DNA of 33,661 bases from Clostridia bacterium (GTDB lineage: Bacteria; Bacillota; Clostridia; Christensenellales; Borkfalkiaceae), in assembly GCA_017621155.1 (NCBI GenBank), contig JAGATP010000022.1, positions 1-33,661 on the forward strand. The letters are read 5' to 3'. Below are positions 29,693-33,661 of the stretch, piece after piece. The translations under genes were made by a program, and so were the position numbers. The stretch's first letter is position 1; the number at the start of each line of letters is the position of its first letter. The notes beneath the pieces are model-generated. The model was not told the DNA's origin. It searched no databases and was given only the letters and a program-made list of their open reading frames with translations.

Positions 29693-30979
29693 TTAACGCT
29701 TGGGAACGATGACTTTCGTCCCTCCCATATAGGGCCAAAGCACTTCGGGAATCTCCACGCTTCCATCCGCCTGCAAATGGTTTTCGACGAAGGCGATGAG
29801 CATTCTGGGAGGCGCGACGACCGTGTTGTTCAGGGTATGCGCAAACACGTTGCCCTTGTCCGTCTTGTAGCGAATGCCGAGCCTTCTTGCCTGCGCGTCG
29901 GTCAGGTTGGAGCAGCTTCCGACTTCGAAGTACTTCTTCTGTCTGGGACTCCATGCCTCGACGTCCACGCTCCTGTATTTGAGGTCGGCAAGATCGCCCG
30001 AGCAGCATTCGAGCGCGCGCACGGGAATGCCCATGGAGACGAAGAGCTCGATGGTGTAGTGATAGAGCTTTTCAAACCATTCGCAGCTCTCCTCGGGCTT
30101 GCAGACGACGATCATTTCCTGCTTTTCAAGCTGATGAATGCGATAAATGCCCCTCTCCTCGATGCCGTGCGCTCCCTTTTCCTTTCGGAAGCAAGGAGAG
30201 TACGAAGTGAGCGTCAAGGGAAGCTGCTTCTCGTCGAGAATGGTATTCATGAATCTGCCGATCATGGAATGCTCGCTCGTGCCGATGAGGTAGAGATCTT
30301 CCCCCTCGATCTTGTACATCATTCCGTCCATCTCCTCGAAGCTCATGACGCCGGAGACGACGTCGGAGCGAATCATAAAGGGAGGAATGCAATAGGTGAA
30401 GCCCTTGCCGATCATAAAGTCGCGCGCATAGGCGAGGACGGCGGAATGAAGCCTTGCGACATCCCCCGTCAGATAGTAAAAGCCCTGTCCGGAAGTTCTA
30501 CGCGCGCTCTCGATGTCGATGCCCGCCAGTCTTTCCAAAATATCGGTGTGGTAGGGAATTTCAAAGTCGGGCACTTTCGCCTCGAGGAAATGCTCCCTGT
30601 CCACGTTTTCGGAATCGTCCCTGCCGACGGGAACTTCGGGCGCGATGATATTGGGAATGCTCATCATGTCCTTTTTGAGCTTTGCCTCGATCTCCTCCTG
30701 CTCCTTTGCGATTTCGTCGATTCGGAGGTTATTGCGGGAGACCTGCGCCTTGACGGCGTTTGCCTCTTCGATCTTCTTCTCCTTCATCAGCCCGCCGATC
30801 TGCTTGGAAAGGGTATTCCGCATGGCGCGGAGGTTATCCCCCTCGCTCTGCAAGGCGCGCTTCTTGGCGTCAAGCTCGATGACTTCGTCCACGAGAGGCA
30901 ATTTTTTGTCCTGAAACTTCTTTTTGATATTCTCCTTTACGAGATCCGGATTCGTGCGGATGAGATTGATGTCGATCAT
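29693..30979 (-). CDS. serS: Seryl-tRNA synthetase
   Basis: A 428-residue class II synthetase that charges tRNA-Ser. The N-terminal tRNA-binding coiled coil spans about 25-110 (LDAKKRALQSEGDNLRAMRN, AKEQEEIEAKLKK). The catalytic core shows GTSEH, motif 2 SPCFRKEKG.....RGIYRIHQLEKQE, and motif 3 NNTVVAPPRMLIAFVENH. Length and motif order are standard. The ATG at 30979 follows AAGGAG. Many Bacillota serS genes have a T-box leader; the short leader here shows none. Confidence 0.98.
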   Translation of the reverse strand: MIDINLIRTNPDLVKENIKKKFQDKKLPLVDEVIELDAKKRALQSEGDNLRAMRNTLSKQIGGLMKEKKIEEANAVKAQVSRNNLRIDEIAKEQEEIEAKLKKDMMSIPNIIAPEVPVGRDDSENVDREHFLEAKVPDFEIPYHTDILERLAGIDIESARRTSGQGFYYLTGDVARLHSAVLAYARDFMIGKGFTYCIPPFMIRSDVVSGVMSFEEMDGMMYKIEGEDLYLIGTSEHSMIGRFMNTILDEKQLPLTLTSYSPCFRKEKGAHGIEERGIYRIHQLEKQEMIVVCKPEESCEWFEKLYHYTIELFVSMGIPVRALECCSGDLADLKYRSVDVEAWSPRQKKYFEVGSCSNLTDAQARRLGIRYKTDKGNVFAHTLNNTVVAPPRMLIAFVENHLQADGSVEIPEVLWPYMGGTKVIVPKR

Positions 30980-31008
30980 TTCTTTACTCCTTCGATTGAT
31001 ACGACCCT

Positions 31009-31037
31009 ATTATACTACCATCTGAAAACAAAATCAA
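31009..31037 (-). promoter_or_regulatory. Promoter of serS
   Basis: Minus-strand TTGATT (31037-31032), a 17-base spacer and TATAAT (31014-31009), about 30 bases before the ATG. This leaves no room for a T-box leader. Confidence 0.8.
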
Positions 31038-31066
31038 ATAATAATCGGCAAAAAATCGGATTTCTG

Positions 31067-31095
31067 TTGATAAGATCGCAAAAAAGTGATATAAT
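31067..31095 (+). promoter_or_regulatory. Promoter of the P-type ATPase gene
   Basis: TTGATA (31067-31072), a 17-base spacer and TATAAT (31090-31095). The ATG is 21 bases downstream with AAGGAG at 31105-31110. It is divergent from the serS promoter. Confidence 0.82.
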
Positions 31096-31116
31096 GAAGA
31101 AAAGAAGGAGGCTCTT

Positions 31117-33661
31117 ATGGAAAACCGTGACAAGGACAATCCCGGCGAAGAAACACCGAAAAACCCTTTAGAGGAAGAAACTTCTTCAAAGGCAGAGAAA
31201 AAGCGCTTTTTCCGCTCGAAAAAGGAGGAAGAAGTACATAGCGAACAGATTACGCTCTTCCACCCCGACAGCGAAGTCGGCTTGACCGATGAAGAAGTTG
31301 CCGTCCACGTCAAGGAAGGGCAAGTGAACGCTGCGCCGAAAAAGTACTCCAAAACTTACAGGCAGATCATTACCAACAACGTTCTGACCTTTTTCAACCT
31401 CCTCTGCGTCCTCTGCGCCATCGCGCTCGCGATCGCGAATGCGGAGCTTTCGCAGTTTCTCTTCGTGCCCATTTTCCTCTCCAACATCGTGATCGGCGTC
31501 TTTCAGGAAGTGCGTTCGAAGATCAAAATCGACAAGCTGACCATTCTGACCGAACCGCACACCAAGGTCATCCGAGGCGGAACGGAAATGGAAATTCCCA
31601 CGCACGAAATCGTCCTGGAAGACATTCTCGTGATGGAGATCGGGCAGCAGATCCCCGCCGACTGCATCATCGCGGAGGGCGTGGTCGAAGTCAACGAGTC
31701 CCTCTTAACGGGCGAATCCGTCGCCATCAAAAAAGTTCCCGGCGATACGCTGTTTGCGGGCTCTTTCCTCACTTCGGGCAAGTGCCGCCTGCGGGTCGAA
31801 AAGATCGGCAAGCAGACGTATATCAATCAGCTGACTTCCCGCGCCAAGCAGTACAAAAAGCCGAAGTCGGAGATCATGAGCTCCGTCCACCTCTTCATCC
31901 GCATCATCGCCATCCTCCTCGTCCCCATCACCGCGGGCATGTTTTTCCGGAATTGGACGGCGCTGTGCGCTTCCTTCAACGCGACCATCTCCCGTTGGGC
32001 GACTGAAAACAACATGTTCTTTGCGGAAATCGGAAGCTGGGACATCTTTCACATCGGATTCGGCAGGGCGGAAGGACTGCACGAATTTTCCTTCCTGTTC
32101 GGCGAAAACGGGCTTTACGCCACGCCCGAGCTCTTCGTGCAGGCGTGCAGGGGCGTCTTTAACGACTCCGTCCAAAGGACGGCTTCCGTCGTCATCGGCA
32201 TGATTCCTTCGGGGCTTCTGCTTCTGACTTCCTTTGCCCTCGCCATCGGCGTGTTCCGCCTCGCGCAGAACAATACCCTCGTGCAGGATCTCTATTCCCT
32301 CGAAATGCTCGCAAGGGTCAACGTCCTCTGTCTCGACAAGACGGGGACGATTACGGACGGACAGATGGAAGTTGCCGACTACACCGTCCTCAACAACAAC
32401 CTCGTCTACCCCACCGAAGAAATTCTCTCTTCCATGCTCGCCGCACTCCCCGACAACAACCAGACCTCCATCGCCCTGCACAATAAGTTCGGGCACAACG
32501 CCTATTTCTCTTCGGGCATCGTGTTGCCCTTTTCCTCGGCGCGGAAGTACTCCGCCGTCACCTTCAAGGGGGTAGGCACGTTTGCCCTCGGCGCGCCCGA
32601 GTTTATTTTAAACCAAGTGCCCGCCCGCGTGGAAAAGGCAGTCAACGCCTACGCACAGCAGGGCTTGCGCGTCATTCTCCTCGCCTATACGGAGGAGGAC
32701 ATCGCGGACGACCGTATTTCGGGAAAAGCGAAGCCCGTCGCGCTCATCGCCCTTCGGGACAACATCCGCAAGGACGCCATCGAGACGATCGCCTGGTTTA
32801 AGGAAAACGACGTCAACATCAAGGTTATCTCGGGAGACAACCCCATCACCGTATCCGAAGTTGCAAAGCGCGCAGGCGTGGAAAACGCCGACAAGTACAT
32901 CTCCTTAGAGGGGCTTTCCTCCCTCGAAGTCGAGAACGTCGCCAATGAATACACCGTCTTCGGCAGAGTGACCCCCGAACAGAAGGCGATTCTCATCCGC
33001 CAGATCAAGGCAAGCGGGGACACCGTCGCCATGACGGGAGACGGCGTCAACGACATCCTCGCCATGAAGGAGGCGGACTGCGCCATCGCCATCGCCTCCG
33101 GCTCGGAAGCTGCGAGAAACGTCTCCAACATCGTCCTTTTGGACAACAACTTCTCGAATATGCCGAAGGTCGTTTACGAGGGACGAAGGGTCATCAACAA
33201 CGTCAAGAACTCCGCCTCGCTCTACCTCATGAAGACCTTTTTGACGGCAATTCTGGCAGTCTTCTGCCTGCTCACGGGCTCGACCTATTTCTTCGTCACG
33301 AGCAACATGCTCCTCTTCGAGCTGTTCATCGCCGCCATTCCCTCCGTCTTTCTCTCCTTGCAGCCGAACACCGATCGGGTACAGGGGAAATTCATCACTT
33401 ACGTCATCAGCCGTGCCTTCCCGGGCGCATTTACCCTCGCCTTTGCGGTCATCTCCATGTATTTCACTTCAACGCCCCTCTTTGCAGACCTACTCGCAAT
33501 GGGAAATTACGAGAGCATTCAGCTTCTTCCCATCGATGCGGAAAAAGCCGTTCTCCTCTCCGAATTGTTCGCGCGGGACTACCTCGCACTCTCCTTCCTC
33601 GCACTCACCTTTTCGGGCGCGGTCATGCTCTATCGCCTGTGTCAGCCCTTCAACATCATGC
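31117..33661 (+). CDS. P-type cation-transporting ATPase (3' end outside window)
   Basis: 848 codons are present and the frame is still open at the window end. A hydrophilic Lys/Glu-rich N-terminus (1-45) precedes the E1-E2 ATPase core. Visible: TGES dephosphorylation motif (198-201), DKTGT phosphorylation site with Asp407, and GDGVND hinge (641-646). The M4 segment reads GMIPSGLLLLTS, with PSGL where calcium pumps have PEGL, like an uncharacterised cation-ATPase group in streptococci and clostridia that may handle calcium or magnesium. No heavy-metal CPC motif or N-terminal metal-binding domain is seen. Substrate therefore unassigned. Confidence 0.88.
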   Translation, partial: MENRDKDNPGEETPKNPLEEETSSKAEKKRFFRSKKEEEVHSEQITLFHPDSEVGLTDEEVAVHVKEGQVNAAPKKYSKTYRQIITNNVLTFFNLLCVLCAIALAIANAELSQFLFVPIFLSNIVIGVFQEVRSKIKIDKLTILTEPHTKVIRGGTEMEIPTHEIVLEDILVMEIGQQIPADCIIAEGVVEVNESLLTGESVAIKKVPGDTLFAGSFLTSGKCRLRVEKIGKQTYINQLTSRAKQYKKPKSEIMSSVHLFIRIIAILLVPITAGMFFRNWTALCASFNATISRWATENNMFFAEIGSWDIFHIGFGRAEGLHEFSFLFGENGLYATPELFVQACRGVFNDSVQRTASVVIGMIPSGLLLLTSFALAIGVFRLAQNNTLVQDLYSLEMLARVNVLCLDKTGTITDGQMEVADYTVLNNNLVYPTEEILSSMLAALPDNNQTSIALHNKFGHNAYFSSGIVLPFSSARKYSAVTFKGVGTFALGAPEFILNQVPARVEKAVNAYAQQGLRVILLAYTEEDIADDRISGKAKPVALIALRDNIRKDAIETIAWFKENDVNIKVISGDNPITVSEVAKRAGVENADKYISLEGLSSLEVENVANEYTVFGRVTPEQKAILIRQIKASGDTVAMTGDGVNDILAMKEADCAIAIASGSEAARNVSNIVLLDNNFSNMPKVVYEGRRVINNVKNSASLYLMKTFLTAILAVFCLLTGSTYFFVTSNMLLFELFIAAIPSVFLSLQPNTDRVQGKFITYVISRAFPGAFTLAFAVISMYFTSTPLFADLLAMGNYESIQLLPIDAEKAVLLSELFARDYLALSFLALTFSGAVMLYRLCQPFNIM

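Noticed and set aside
31000..31060. T-box leader upstream of serS
   Set aside because: The promoter is only about 30 bases before the start codon, too short for a T-box.
29597..31171. Plus-strand 524-codon ORF antisense to serS
   Set aside because: It covers serS, whose motifs are unmistakable, and it crosses both divergent promoters; a shadow of biased codon use.
1..33661. CRISPR array
   Set aside because: No set of regularly spaced identical repeats and no cas gene was seen anywhere in the window.

Overview
The window reads as chromosomal DNA of a spore-forming, Gram-positive, Clostridia-like bacterium (Bacillota). The evidence is a complete spoIIAA-spoIIAB-sigF operon, two small spore-coat-type genes, consensus TTGACA/TATAAT promoters with 17-base spacers, strong AGGAGG-type ribosome binding sites, and several ATG, GTG or TTG starts. 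An uncultured gut Clostridia lineage (Christensenellales-like) is a guess. Base composition was not computed, but two stretches (about 9.3-15.0 kb and 25.5-26.6 kb) are visibly AT-richer than the rest and look acquired.

Layout. 22-302: tRNA-Phe, tRNA-Asp and tRNA-Met (CAT) on the minus strand, one promoter. 594-2322: forespore sigma operon plus a 63-residue orphan protein. 2376-7037: Dda/RecD-type helicase, small membrane-anchored protein, glutamate-5-kinase-like enzyme, GT-C-type membrane protein and two coat-type genes. 7096-9120: endonuclease III and a DUF3343 gene (minus) divergent from a cysteine-desulfurase-family gene (plus). 9348-14761: AT-rich accessory island, all minus strand: four small orphan or immunity-like genes, a gene remnant, a 912-residue protein joining RNA polymerase alpha-CTD-like domains to a sigma region-4-like helix-turn-helix, and a pseudogene. 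It is bracketed by two near-identical terminator hairpins. 15155-20249: probable minus-strand operon ppx, maf, MreB-like, GT-C membrane protein and small membrane protein. 20488-21874: two half-size TauE/SafE permease genes and a HAD phosphatase. 22038-25463: a 1141-residue surface lipoprotein with repeated beta-domains. 25678-26583: a zinc-ribbon/PD-(D/E)XK nuclease-like gene. 26765-30979: mscL; then serS, DEDDh exonuclease-BRCT and RsmF-like rRNA methyltransferase. 31117-end: a P-type ATPase cut by the window edge.

How parts work together. SpoIIAA, SpoIIAB and sigma-F form the partner-switching module that starts forespore transcription, and the coat-type genes agree with an endospore former. 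The DUF3343 and cysteine-desulfurase-family genes probably share a sulfur or selenium job. The ppx-maf-mreB-like cluster couples phosphate/nucleotide housekeeping with cell-shape and envelope genes.

The most interesting part is 9.2-15.1 kb. Removing it would leave a plus-strand and a minus-strand transcription unit converging on a single bidirectional terminator, the ordinary arrangement. The island therefore looks like an insertion carrying a transcription-machinery-mimicking protein and immunity-like genes, already decaying at its edges. It has no integrase, transposase or phage structural gene.
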